Source: Solen grandis
Lineage: Eukaryota; Mollusca; Bivalvia; Adapedonta; Solenidae
Direction: 5' to 3'
NCBI GenBank assembly: GCA_021229015.1
Contig: CM037781.1
Location: 39,849,897 to 39,913,896, forward strand
Length of the DNA: 64,000 nt
A program made the position numbers and the translations under genes. The notes beneath the pieces are model-generated. The model was given only the letters and a program-made list of their open reading frames with translations. It was not told the origin of the DNA and did no database searches. Of this stretch, positions 33,205 to 45,286 are shown piece by piece; within the stretch, counting starts at the first letter, position 1, and the number at the start of each line of letters is the position of its first letter.

Positions 33205-33950
33205 TGCTTATATATGACACACAGTATTAAACACTTGCAAGCATGTGCCAAGAATTTCAAACTTTACCGGTAAGTCCATTCGGCGGTACTTGTTTATTAT
33301 ACTGGGACAAATACTTAAACAAAACAAGCGACATGTACTTTGGATAGACCGGCAAACTGGACAAGCCTTCTTTTTAAACGGAAATTTTATTATGAGCTGC
33401 ATTCTGTGCGGGGTCGAGAATTTAGTAGTACCGGGATAGTAGTATGAGGGCATCTCTGGTCGGTTAGTATTGATATAAGATTTATAGATATTTAAAGACG
33501 GGGAATTGTGAATATAGAGAGAAATATCTTTCCATTCACGGATAGACGTTGGAAGAAAATACTTCAATAATGTAGTTGTTCTAGAGTGAATTTCAGACAT
33601 GCTGTCAGCATTTCTAAGGCGAAAGCGAAGGTTTTCAACAATTCTTGGTATTAATAATGACGGATACACAGGCGTTTGACCGACCGTTTTTCATTTTGTA
33701 AATCATAATAAGATGGTGTTTCTTCGTCTTTCTGAAGGTGTCTCCCATCCAATTTCAAGTAAGAGTTTATTAATGCTGACAAGTTTAGTGGCGCCTGTAA
33801 CTGTCTGGCACATTAATTCTGTAAACTTTAATTTGTTCAGCTTCGTACAGTGTACGATTGCTCCAGATTATATCGCCATACTCAAGGATGGTCGTTATGA
33901 AGGACAAATAGGTTGTTTCTAATGCACTTCGATTTAAAAATTCAAAGCGC
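33205..33950 (-). mobile_element. LINE reverse transcriptase C-terminal part, decayed
   Basis: In 33669-33208 (minus) I read LRNADSMSEIHSRTTTLLKY, FLPTSIREWKDIS, NSPSLNIYKSYI and a Cys cluster (ACPVCRSIQSTC). These match the usual C-terminal segment of CR1/L2-type polymerase proteins. At 33700-33930 (minus) the thumb region is visible in pieces (ILEYGDIIWSN). Frameshifts separate them. Confidence 0.75.
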
Positions 33951-34854
33951 ATTATGCGCTGAGAGACGGCAACAAAATTAACATGAAATAGCTATAATTC
34001 TAAACCCAGCGTTTCTTACGTTATTGAAGCAGTCGTATAACGACAAAACTCCACGCGTTGTTGCTACTTGCTCTCTGTTTGTTACATGTACATAATAATC
34101 CGAAGTTAGGGTCGTGAACCTTTCATTCATAAGTTGCATACCTAAGTAGGTCATTCTCTTTCTTCAGTACTAGCGAACCTGATGTATACATTTTATCTGT
34201 TGTGTGTGTGTAGAAACTGACAAGGTATTTGATTATTTAAGATATTAAAATGTTTGCCTTTCTATTTCAAAGATAAGAAATGCTCTGGGAGGAAACTAAC
34301 TCGCCATAATGCAAAATTACGTGTTGACTATTTTTTGGTCAATTACATACATACGGAGCGCTACTTTTTCTTTTTACAGGAGTAGATCTCCGTGTATGTA
34401 AAATGGGTTGCTGTTCTGATTAAGAAATATCACGGATATTTTGTTCACGCTTAAAATAGATGTTTCTAGGCTGATACGGATATGATTTAAACGTCCGTGT
34501 AACATATTCCATTCGTATTCGTTAGTGCAGAATCGCACTACATGGATCCGCACAAAGCGCGGAGAGGTACAGTTAAACTTGCGTGGAAAATATGCAAATC
34601 AGCGAGGCCTGAATTCGTTTTCCATCATAAGATGGCTGCGCAGTCTAAAAACAACAACTTAATTTTGCGTAGAATATTTACATGTTGCCAAGCTTTACTT
34701 GTGATATATGTAATGTGAGTATGCCAGGAACAGTCATTTATCAACTACATACCCTTAGACATCAGGAATAATTTAGTTCCACATCGTGAGCTTTTAAATG
34801 TGACTGTTGTCTTTTGTGTGTTATTATTAATGACTCAGATTTGGTAGGATTTAA
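33951..34854. other. Unassigned 0.9 kb block between two pieces of one LINE
   Basis: No reverse-transcriptase similarity is seen here, although it lies where the catalytic ADD region of the flanking LINE should be. It may be an insertion or a rearrangement. I found no clear target duplication at its edges. Confidence 0.4.
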
Positions 34855-35160
34855 GGTTTCTAACCATTTTTAGCCCACAATTCATTTTTTAAATGTTTTG
34901 ACAGCAGCTTGAGGACAATCAGAAATTATATTAAGATAGTGTCATCGGAAAGAGATTAACGATAGAGGTCAATCCATCTACAATGTCGTTAATAAATACT
35001 AGAAAGAGCATGGGACCCAATAGGGATCCCTGTGGCACACCGGCCTTTATAATAACCCAGTCAGATTAAGAACCATGAAGAACAACTCTAACCAATGAAC
35101 AATGACAAGCGAGGGCCATCTAAACCAGCTGCATTGAATTCAGCAATGAGGCCTTTATGC
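34855..35160 (-). mobile_element. LINE reverse transcriptase palm fragment
   Basis: The minus-strand translation at 35046-34984 gives AGVPQGSLLGPMLFLVFIND, RT motif 4 of non-LTR elements, in the order expected upstream of the 33.2-33.95 kb part. Surrounding sequence is frameshifted. Confidence 0.8.
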
Positions 35161-35179
35161 CGCACTCTTTCAAGGCTTT

Positions 35180-36390
35180 GTTTACATAAAACAAGAGGAC
35201 CATAGAGGCCCTGGATCGCTCACCTGAGTAAAGGGTCACCCAAGGAACATCTGTACTAAACATTTTGAAAACTGGCCAGTAGTTTTGAAGGAGGTGTTTT
35301 TTTTTTTTAAGTTTTCATGTTTTTTTCTTTCCGTTTCCATAGCAACCAGAGTTCTATATGAATGAAGTTTATTTAAGCAATTTTTGTGAAGGTTCACCAA
35401 AGGATCATCCCTGCCAAGTCTAATCAAAATCTGCCCAGCGGTTTCAGAGAAGATGTCGTTTAAAGTTTTTACTATATACATTTAAGGCAAATTAGCCCCG
35501 CCCCTAGCCGCCATGTTTTTTTTACGGATCATTATAATATTAGAGGGTTACCCAAAGAACATCTATACTAAAACATTTTGAAACCTGACCAGTAGTTTTG
35601 AAGGAGATAATGTTAGTTTTCATATTTTTTTCTTTCCGTTGCCATGTCAACCAGAGTTCTACACGGATCAAGTTTATTTTAGCAACTTTTGTGAAGGTTT
35701 ACCCAAGTATCATCCCTGACAAGTTTAATCAAAATCTGTTCAGTGGTTTCAGAGGAGATGACGTTAAGGCCCATTATGCTTCCAAAAACAGTGTTTATTT
35801 TTCGGAAAGAAGCAAATTTTGTGCTACAGATTTGTAATGAGATACATTTTGTACAAACTCGTTGACGACAATGTTACTACAATGCATAAAAATGAAAGAA
35901 TCTATTACTTAAGATAATCCAGTTGTTTACAAAAATAACTAATTTGCATATTCCGCACATCTTCGTCAATTTTCCATTGACATTCCGTTTGTCTCCGTAG
36001 ATGAATCACGAGTGCATAAATAAATGATGCAGCAGATAAACAAATTGTAATTTGAAGACGTTTTTTCAAATTCAAATTATTTCCGATCACAGACTACTAC
36101 AGAATACTCGCCAATGCAAAATGTAAACAATGCAAGTATTTTGACATCCATCCAAAATACTAAATTAGGTAATTTGATCAACATTTTCAATACGTTTAAC
36201 TGTTATTTTACAGCAGATATTTGCACATTATGTACCGTTTGTGTTAGTCTGCGAGACATCAATGTTATTTTATATTTTCTTTTTCATAAAAAAAAATGAA
36301 TCATTATGAAATATATTTGGCCTTTAAAGCAAATAGTTGACGACGCACGACGACGGACGCAGGGTGATCACAAAAGCTCACCTTGAGCTA
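35180..36390. repeat. Interspersed repeat block (non-coding, bivalve-type)
   Basis: Starts near 'acaagaggaccatagaggcc' and 'cgctcacctgag'. It contains two related modules, at about 35230-35470 and 35550-35770, sharing the 'gaccagtagttttgaaggag' and 'tttcagaggagatgacgtt' type boxes. It ends with a 'gacgacgcacgacgacggac' box and 'aagctcaccttgagctaga'. The outer 'gctcacc' boxes are directly repeated. I recall similar sequences from bivalve genomes; no open reading frame. Confidence 0.65.
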
Positions 36391-39064
36391 GAAAATACAG
36401 TTCTGACTTCATGTAAATTGCACCAATATTGTGTAATTGGCAATAAAATTTGTAATAACAGAATTTAGTTGTAGCGCCATTTATAATGTTATTCGTTGTG
36501 AAGACTTAATAGATTTTACTAAGTTGGTCTAAAATGACAAAAATGTTTCTGGAAGGTGATTTTATCAAGACAAGAATTTTATATCATCGTCATAAAATTA
36601 TATAAGCAAACCTAAGTTCTTTGTTAATGATGAAAAGGAGAAGACTGGAGGTATTCCTGCATCTCCCGGCAGTTCATCATCACTTATTTTATAATATCTA
36701 CCTTAAGCCACAGAACCTCGGAGGGACCGAAAAAAATAATGGAAATATATCATTTAAGTTATCTGTCTCCGAAGATTATTTCAGATTTAATTTTTTGTCT
36801 TCTCATGAAGAAAAACGAAAGACACGCCCGTTCTTATTTGTCACAGTAACATATCTGCTGAAAAAAAACCTAAAGGCAGTCAGCTACATTATATCCAGTC
36901 TGCTAGTTGCAGATTAGTTCATTTGCTAACGGTTGTATTGGATGTTGCAGTGATATACTTGTAATCATTGTTTCTAATCGATTTTGGAAGGCTTTGATTG
37001 CTTTCACTGATATGTGAGTGGAGGGACAAAGTCATACCACAAACTAAACAGTGTGTGGATATCATAAAAATGTACAGTGACATGTTTTGCCACGATGCCA
37101 TTTGTTGATATTTCTATCGTTTTTCTTTTATGCGTAATCATACAAAAAGCAACAACAGCACACAAATACTTCCCTAATCACCAGGACACTGGTATAATAG
37201 AAACAGCTAAGAAAGACAGTTGTTTTTTCACCAGTAATAGAATTCTTATATGATCTATGGATTATCATTTATGAACAAGGAATGGGAGAAACTGAAATGC
37301 TCATAAATAAATTGCTATATTTGACCAAGGATAATGACATGGGGACATTGAAAAATCATTTTGTAGCACCACACAAAAACATAAGAATATTTGGCCATGA
37401 AATATATAGGGGAATCCTGTTTGCAAACAGAACTTATTTTGGCTTTATTCTTAAACAAAACTGTGTAAATTGCAATATACAATCGTATAAACTTTTTATT
37501 AGTAATTGTATAGATTGACAAAAAGAAGGCAAAAGTTGGGTGAATTTGAATCAGCGTCCCTAATGTATGAAGATTATCAGTCCTGTGCTTAACACACTAG
37601 GCTATTTCATTAGGAAAAACTGGGCAAAATATCTCCATTCACAACACGATTCGTTCTACACTCTCATTTGATATGCTAATATTTATTGTTATTATTCAAC
37701 TATATATATTTTGATTAATGTTTATTGCATTCAACTCCTAGAAGATAGCCCAATCGGTTCAGAAACAAAATTAATTCCAAATAATCAACTACCAGAATCA
37801 GATTTCTAGCCCGTAACAAAGTTTACACTGCTTTGCAGATGGATGATAAATGAACTGTCAAGGAATCCTGAAATGCGTAAGATGAGTGAAAAACTAAGGG
37901 AGGCCTAGTTGTAAATAGCTTCCATTAGGTTTCACAGCTACATGGCATCTTAGTATTGAAGTGTTTATATCACGCTAACGCAACAGTTGTAACTTTTAAA
38001 ACACACACACAAACACATACTAATTCATAACAAAAATAGTCCATGCGTTTTGCAAGCTACACTGGCGCCCGTCTGAATAACAACAGTGGTTACATTTATG
38101 ACGTATGTGAAGCAGTCTATGTGGCTATCGAGCTTGTAAAATACATACTTATATTGGACTGTAACGGCACGTACCAATATCTCATGTCAGTAGCAGATAC
38201 AAATGTTTCCCTGTCAATTATATATGGAAACACTTGGTATCCAGTGGGTGATAAGGCGGCTTGTGATCATGGGATATCTTGGTAACCAATGGATACAGGC
38301 ATGACTCCTATTCATTGCTTATTCCATCTTAAGTTGATGAGGTCTACATTAAATGAATAATAAGAACAAGAACCGTCGAATGAAGACCATTTATCCGCTC
38401 CTCATTAACGTGTATTGTATAATTTACTCTTTTTTTTAAATTGAATATTTGTGACGTAATGAAAATTGAAACATTAAGTCAAGTAGTAATAAAGTAACGA
38501 TCAATATTGAAAGGAAAACAGTATTTTTTCTGTAGTGATGTTGTAATACATATATATTAAAAAAAAAACTATAACAAAGAGAAGATATAATCTATGATCG
38601 ACTTTATTACAAAGTTTAATTAACATAACAAATTATTCGGATGTTGTATATGACGAAGTAAGAACGAAAGTGGTGGAGGTGGTAGTATCTGGTTCTAATG
38701 TAAGCGGTCGATGCCAAAATCCTGCAAAAATTCAGAAAGTCATCATTATTATGGCATGCAAGACGTTGCAATATTTATGGCATGTCAGACGTTGCAATAT
38801 TCAATAACTATATACGTGTTGTATAACTGTACATATATATTGTATAATTTGATATATCTGTGGAAAAGTCATATATATGTTGTATAATTTCAAATATATT
38901 TATGGTGTAAATGGTGTATACATGTTCTATAATTGAATCATGGGATTTGTTTACTCTTTTGAAACAAAAGATTTCATTGGACCGTTATTAAGCTTCCCAA
39001 AGATACTTATTGTTTTTAATCCGTTTATTCTTCTTCTTCTTTCTTCCTTTTTAAAGGCCATATC
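36391..39064. other. Intergenic, AT-rich
   Basis: Open frames (36621-36917, 37282-37518, 38043-38285) show no domain or family pattern. A 33-bp direct duplication (GGCATG..AGACGTTGCAATATT) is at 38753-38803. Confidence 0.5.
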
Positions 39065-39132
39065 TCGGAGGCCACTCCACCTATCTTTACAAAACTTCAC
39101 AAACTTGAAGTCCTCAATAAGTAGTGGTGCAC

Positions 39133-39163
<31 letters not shown>

Positions 39164-39725
39164 ACTGAATTTTGTAAATGTGGGGTCCCTTGGGGACAAG
39201 CCCCGTCCCCTCAAAGATAGATTTTTGCATAAAAAAAGGATTTTAGTTGAATATTTCAAATTCCCAATCCCAAATCATATATTATTTTGTTCCTCATAAT
39301 AAGAAGAATTGAATAGTACTACTTTGGTGTTCTTCGAGGTCACCAAGGGGTCAGGCCCCATCCCTCAATTTTTTACTTATGACCTTATATTTCAAAAACT
39401 GTTCAGATATCCACCGTAATTCATATATATTCTTGTTCCTCATGATGAGACAGATTGAATAGTACTTCTTAAGTGTTCCCCCATCCCCCGGTCGGTGTGT
39501 GTGTGGGGGGGTCACAAAAGGGTCTGGCCCCACCCCATCAGCGTCAGTTTTACTTCTGACATTTTTTTCAAAAACCATTGAGAGCCCCACCAATAAACAA
39601 TATATATTTTTGTTCCTCATGATCAGATGGATTGAATGCTACTTTTATGTTCACATGGGTCACCATGGGGTCAGGCCCCACCCACTCAATTTTACTTATG
39701 ACCTTATTTCTTAAACTTCGTTTGG
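39065..39725. repeat. Degenerate tandem repeat of about 150-200 bp units
   Basis: Four loosely conserved modules share 'tttgttcctcatgatgag.....gaatagtact', 'gtcacca.ggggtcaggcccca' and 'tcaattttacttatgacctta'. G/C-runs and (AC)n tracts interrupt them. Non-coding. Confidence 0.7.
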
Positions 39726-41170
39726 GAGACCTTGTAACAGTTCACTGTTACAATTATTACTTGTTAAAGCAAAGATGGCCCCTTCCATGAACTGCAAAAA
39801 TGCGGAATTTTGGGGACCCAAATATTAAGACTATTCTAGACTGATAGCGAAAGAAGAGAAGGCATATGGTAGATCTTAAAAGATTCCAGGTTTTTATTTT
39901 CTTATATGATAACAATGTAACAGTCAGTGTCCATAGTATAAGGGAAATTTGAAAATGTTAATTCTAGCAAAAATGATAACAGTCGTACAAGAATCTCGTT
40001 GTCACAACTCCTCAAAAACGGCTCGATGAATTTGGTTGAAACTCGATGTATGATCGTTCGGTTTCGATTGGTTACATTGTCTTTACTTTAAATAAATAAA
40101 AATCAGCAAGTGCATTATATTTCATGGAAGTTGGTAGATTTGCTTTTTTAGTTTGTATTTTTTATTTTTTTTTGTCATGTATATAGTCTTCACAATACCT
40201 CTCATAATATTGGTATTTATAAATATTTTTAGCTAACGTTTCCAACTTTATAATAGGTTTATCTGTTTTACAAGTTACAATTGACAGTTATATAGCTAGG
40301 CCGAATATCTTTTTTAGATATTACTAGTTCATTAGTATTTGACATCAAACGTATTGTAATATATCTTTGCATTCGTTTGTTTTTATTGTGTGTGCGTGAA
40401 ATCCATTCTCATGTTTTATCAGTGCCGTGTTTTGTTATGTCACATTACAGGACAGCCATTTAAGACATATTTGCATGAATTATTAATGCCGTGAAATGGC
40501 GCTTAGCCCAATGCGGCACCAAGACAATATTTCAGGATTTGAATTATGTACATAAAATACGGAAAAGGCTAATATTGTCTCTCTCATTATGCTACCGGTG
40601 ATCTTCTTTGTTCGCAGGCAAGAATAAATGACATCCAGTCTGTCTAATTTTAGACTGTACAAAATTATCATACGGAAACCATAATGTGCCTTTGTTTTGC
40701 TTTGGGGAAAATAGATAAAAGCAACTGCAAATACCACTGCATAAATTACAGCACCTTTATGATATCAAGCTGAAAGTAATTTCAGATATAAATAATGTCA
40801 AATATATTTTAATGTTGTAAACTGAGATTACATACATTGTTGATTCATTGCCAGATGCCACGCATGATCACTGAAATATATATTCATGAGGAATGAGAAA
40901 TGACACTGGATTTTTATACAAATGTCAAGAAGTTTGTATATTTCCCTTAAGGCAGAGGAACCCTAATGGGCCCTGCATATTATTGCAAAAAATCGCCCAT
41001 TTTCCGATATTCTACGTCATAACACGCCATGATTCAGAATGAGATTCATTTTCATTAACAATTTTTAGTCATGTTTTCTTTTTCTTTTATCATTTTTAAT
41101 CGAATGTAACAATTTTTATTAGGATTCATCTATTAAAATTAAAAAAATATCGCTCCTTTAAAAAAAAAAA
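39726..41170. other. Intergenic, AT-rich
   Basis: Nothing recognised. Confidence 0.5.
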
Positions 41171-41176
41171 ATAATA

Positions 41177-41206
41177 AGAGAGAGAGAGAGAGGGGGGGGG
41201 GGGGGG
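41177..41206. repeat. (GA)n plus G-run
   Basis: GA dinucleotides followed by 15 G residues. Confidence 0.9.
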
Positions 41207-41239
41207 AAAAATTCCCCGAATTACTTCCGGTGACGTCAA

Positions 41240-41425
41240 TTTTAGTTCACCTAAGCACAATATGCTCAAGATGAGCTTCCGTCGTCCCGTCGTCAACAAT
41301 TTGCTATAAACGACACCTCCTCTGAAACCGCTGGACAGACTTTGATTAAACTTGGCGGGATAATCCTTTGGTGAACCTTCAAAAAAGTTACTAAAATAAA
41401 CTTGATCTAGAACTCTGTTTTTTAT
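41240..41425. repeat. Copy of the 'gtcgtcaac...aaacgacatctcctctgaaaccgctgg' repeat
   Basis: Shares 'gatgagcttccgtcgtc', 'gtcgtcaacaatttgct', 'aaaccgctggacagactttg' and 'aatcctttggtgaacc' boxes with 28.75 kb and with the inverse strand of 35.2-36.4 kb. Confidence 0.65.
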
Positions 41426-42779
41426 ACGTATACCCCTAAACAATTTGCGAAAGCATTTCAATACCGGGTTAGATCGACAAAAAATCATTAAATTTTTGAC
41501 TCTATGGTTAGAAATTTCTAAGAAAGAAAGCGCACAAAATGTTTTCCTAAATTGTATAAAAAAAAAAAAAGAAAAGAAAAAAGAAACTAGAATTTCATAT
41601 TTCATGCATAAGGGTTCCACTACCTTAACACTATTCGAATGGTATTTGTATACGTAAGGTTACTTCATAGTTGCCTGTAACTATACGATATAGACACGAG
41701 GGCGGAGCCCGAGTGAGTATATCGTAAACTTAAAGGCGACATTTAGTACATGGCATTTTCCTCCCACTAGCAACAAAACTTCACAAAAGAGTGAGTTATG
41801 TGGTTGCATTGTCCACACTTCTTGATTTTACAAAAGTGTTGAACTATGCGTTATAGTCCACGGTGATTATAAACAAATACCAGCACCTGATTGGACGAGA
41901 GGAAAATGTCATAATTATGCTTATATCATTTATACGAGGTATACATCTTAAAATGTTTAAAGATGTTTACTTAAATATGCGTTTCTTGAAATAATATGCC
42001 TTCAAGAATGGTTAGATGTTTGAGCATCTCTGAATAATACAAACTTTTTTCATAAAAAATATTTGACCACCATAAAACAAAGTGTGTCTTATATTGTTAT
42101 CGTACGAATATTTAATGTTTTCATTAATTGTGCCTTGCTTAACATACTGAAACATGTTGGAATATTAAATACATTTTTGTCATTTTACTTAGGGTTTGGT
42201 CCGTTTGTCTGCCATTTTACAAGCAAGTTGATGATAGTACATAGATGTACAAATGTATCAATGAAACAGCTACATTTTCATGTCACTTTCCTCGGGAATT
42301 GAAACAATAAACCACATTTTCTGGGCTAAATTAAATGGATAGTGAATTAAGCCCCTGATATTCTCTAGGATGATGGAACATTTAAAGAAAATCGACAAAT
42401 CGCGGTCTTCCCTGGGAATTGTTCTATTAATATTACTTAATGTAAGAGACATAGTGACAGATCTAACTGGATGCACTTAAATTGTCGGGAATTTATTTGA
42501 TTATTCATTGTAAAACATCCGAATGTGTTCTGTTACCGTCTAGCCAAGACAAATTTTCCCTCTCTCTCTCTCTCGCTCTTACAGCATAGTGGTATTTTGC
42601 AGTTGTCGTCTGCCACAGTTTCAGGTATTCATCGAGATAAGATTCAGTTTCAAACAAATACGGAATAATAGGACATCAATGTCCTCGCCATTTTGTTTAT
42701 TAAATTGATATTTTTGTCATTGATTTTAATGAGAAACTGGACATGCAAAAGAAGATTATTTTAAAATCAAATGAGCACT
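41426..42779. other. Intergenic, AT-rich
   Basis: No gene recognised. Short (CT)n tract at about 42560-42576. Confidence 0.5.
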
Positions 42780-43400
42780 TTGACCCTGATCTCAGCCAAA
42801 TGATGTCACCTTGACCTTCTAGTTAGCAACCTGCTACATGTTCGCGACATACTGTTTTGCTCTAAAGATCCCTTATGCCAAGTTATTTCAAAGCATGAAA
42901 TTGTGTTGTGACATCGACCTTCAAGCTAGCGTCCTGGTTCTTGTTCGCGACACATTGTCTTGTCATAGGGATCACTTGTGTCGAATTTTATCAAAACATG
43001 ACCATTCACAACAAAGTTACAGCCGGGACAAGATTTTAAGATCAACAGAGTGTTGTGACCTTGACCTTCAAACTACTGATCTGGTTCTTGTTTGCGACAC
43101 ATGGTGTCGTCCTAAGGACCACTTGTGCCAAGTTTTTCCAAAACACGACTATTTACAACAGAGTTACAGACGAAACAAGATTTTAAAAAATTAAAAGAGT
43201 GTTTTGACCTTGACCTTTTAGCTAGTGACCTGGTTCATGTTTGCGACACATCATCTTGTTCTAAGGATCATTTGTGCTAAGTAATTTCAAAACATGTGCA
43301 TTCATAACAAAGTTACAGTCATGACAATATTTTGAGGTCAACTGAGTGCTGTGACCTTGACCTACAAGCTAGCGACCTGGTTCTTGTTCGGACACATAAT
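42780..43400. repeat. About 140-bp tandem repeat, four to five degenerate copies
   Basis: Each copy has 'tgaccttgacctt..agctagcgacctggttcttgtt', 'gcgacaca..gtcttgttctaaggatcacttgtgcc' and 'aaaacatgaccattcacaacaaagttacag'. Copies differ by 10-20 percent by eye. The open frame at 42838-43194 is a by-product. Confidence 0.85.
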
Positions 43401-43458
43401 ATTAACGATAAGTGGAGAAAAAAAGGCACGTAAACAAATGAAAAAAAAGTTTTATAGA

Positions 43459-44231
43459 GAGGGATATGTAAACATGAGGTAAATGTGGGGGAGAGAGAGG
43501 ACCATGTAAACATGTGGAAAATGATTGAGAGACAGGAACATGTATACATTAAGTTTGTGGGTATATGATAAATGGAGAGAGTGCCATGTAAACATGGTGT
43601 AAATGTTTAAGAGAAAGGGGCATGCAATATGAGAAAGTTTATATATGATGGGGAGAAGAATCTTGAAAAGGGTTAAGAGGGCATGTAAACATGGGGTAAA
43701 TGATGAGGGAGAGAAGGGCATGTAAACATGGGGTATATGATGAGGGAGAGAATGGCATGTAAACATAGGGTAAATGATGGGGGGGAGAAGGGCATGTAAA
43801 CATGGGGTAAATAATGGGGGAAAGAAGGGCATTTAAACATGGGGTAAATGATGGGGGAGAGAAGGGCATGTAAACATGGGGTAAATAATGGGGGAAAGAA
43901 GGGCATTTAAACATGGGGTAAATGATGAGGGAGAGAAGGGCATGTAAACATGGGGTAAATGATGAGGGAGAGAAGGGCATGTAAACATGGGGTAAATGAT
44001 GAGGGAGAGAATGGCATGTAAACATGGGGTAAATGATGGGGAGAGAAGGGCATGTAAACATGGGGTAAATGATGGGGGAGAGAAGGGCATGTAAACATGG
44101 GGTAAATGATGAGGGAGAGAAGGGCATATAAATATGGGGTAAATGATGAGGGAGAGAAGGGCATGTAAATATGGGGTAAATGATGAGGGAGAGAATGGCA
44201 TATAAATATGGGGTAAATGATGAGGGAGAGA
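43459..44231. repeat. 37-bp minisatellite, about 16 regular copies plus diverged left edge
   Basis: The unit begins GGGCATGTAAACATGGGGTA and continues AATGATGAGGGAGAGAA. It is regular from about 43676; the left edge (43459-43675) holds diverged copies. The period of 37 cycles through frames, so the proline-rich minus-strand open frames are artefacts. Confidence 0.95.
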
Positions 44232-45286
44232 CACGTTGTTGTCGTTTGTTGTTTCGTCTATTTTTTTATTGCTCTTGCCATTCCTTTATTTTCATAGTGC
44301 ATTTTACCTCCTACAGATTTCACAGGTAAATAAATGAAAATATCAAGTTCATGCTATGCATATAAATATAGGCGTATTGACATCTAGGTTTATCATTCAG
44401 TTTAATCAACAGATATATTACTAACCAATGAAAAAGATGTTTTCGTCTGATCTTAAAATGTGCAATAAATATATGGTGAAATGCATAACTATTCTCGTAA
44501 CTTAAAAGCAATAAGTAATAATCATCATTTTATTTTCGCTCGGAGGCGGCGTATATTTAAAATGTATGTTTTGTTTTGGAAATGTCCGGAACTTTCTGAC
44601 CGTACAAAACCAATACATGCTACTATTTTTACTTAAAATTATTTCTGGTTTTACCTAAATAAAACCTTATAATGTTCCTTCTACTTTAAATGCTTATTAG
44701 TGTTTCATTTGGTAAGAAGGTTGCAAATCATCATTTAGACTCCTTCTAATGTTCATTGTCTTAACCAGCACATGGTCCACATGACGTCCAGTTTGCTTAA
44801 TAACGATGTTATGTTTTATAAGCTTGTTTGTTGCAGATTTCACCATCAGTTCTTCAATACATTTGGGAGGGTTTATATATCATATCTTTAAGTATCCACA
44901 AAATATATTAATCTAGTTGCCACTCAGTGTAAGTCCTGAGTATCTATGTATGGTACTGCAGTGGTTGCGTGCGGGGTAGCCTGTTTTGTAAGAATCTCAT
45001 TTGAGTATCATCAATACCCCTTTGACGTTGTGCTGGCATATGTATAAGGTACCTCACTGCGACTCCATCCTTAAAGAAGAAACGTCTAAAAATATCGCGA
45101 AATCATTTCGACCCAAAATGTCATCATTTTCTATGTAATATATTTTCAAGAAAATAACCTACATGTATTTTTCTGGCCGCCAATAAAGATATTTTTTCTC
45201 CTTTTTGAAACTTGCATTTAGATAAAGGTGGGTTCATTAGAAAACCATAAAACATTAGCACTATGAAGGTTTTCTTTCGCCCAGTT
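44232..45286. other. Intergenic, AT-rich
   Basis: Nothing recognised. Confidence 0.5.

Noticed and set aside
42838..43194. 118-codon open frame
   Set aside because: Lies in the 140-bp degenerate tandem repeat; the repeated peptide pattern (DLDLQ...LVLV.DT) is a by-product.
43639..44234. Minus-strand frames rich in MPFSPSSFTPCLHALLS
   Set aside because: Translation of a 37-bp minisatellite that cycles through all frames; a periodicity artefact.
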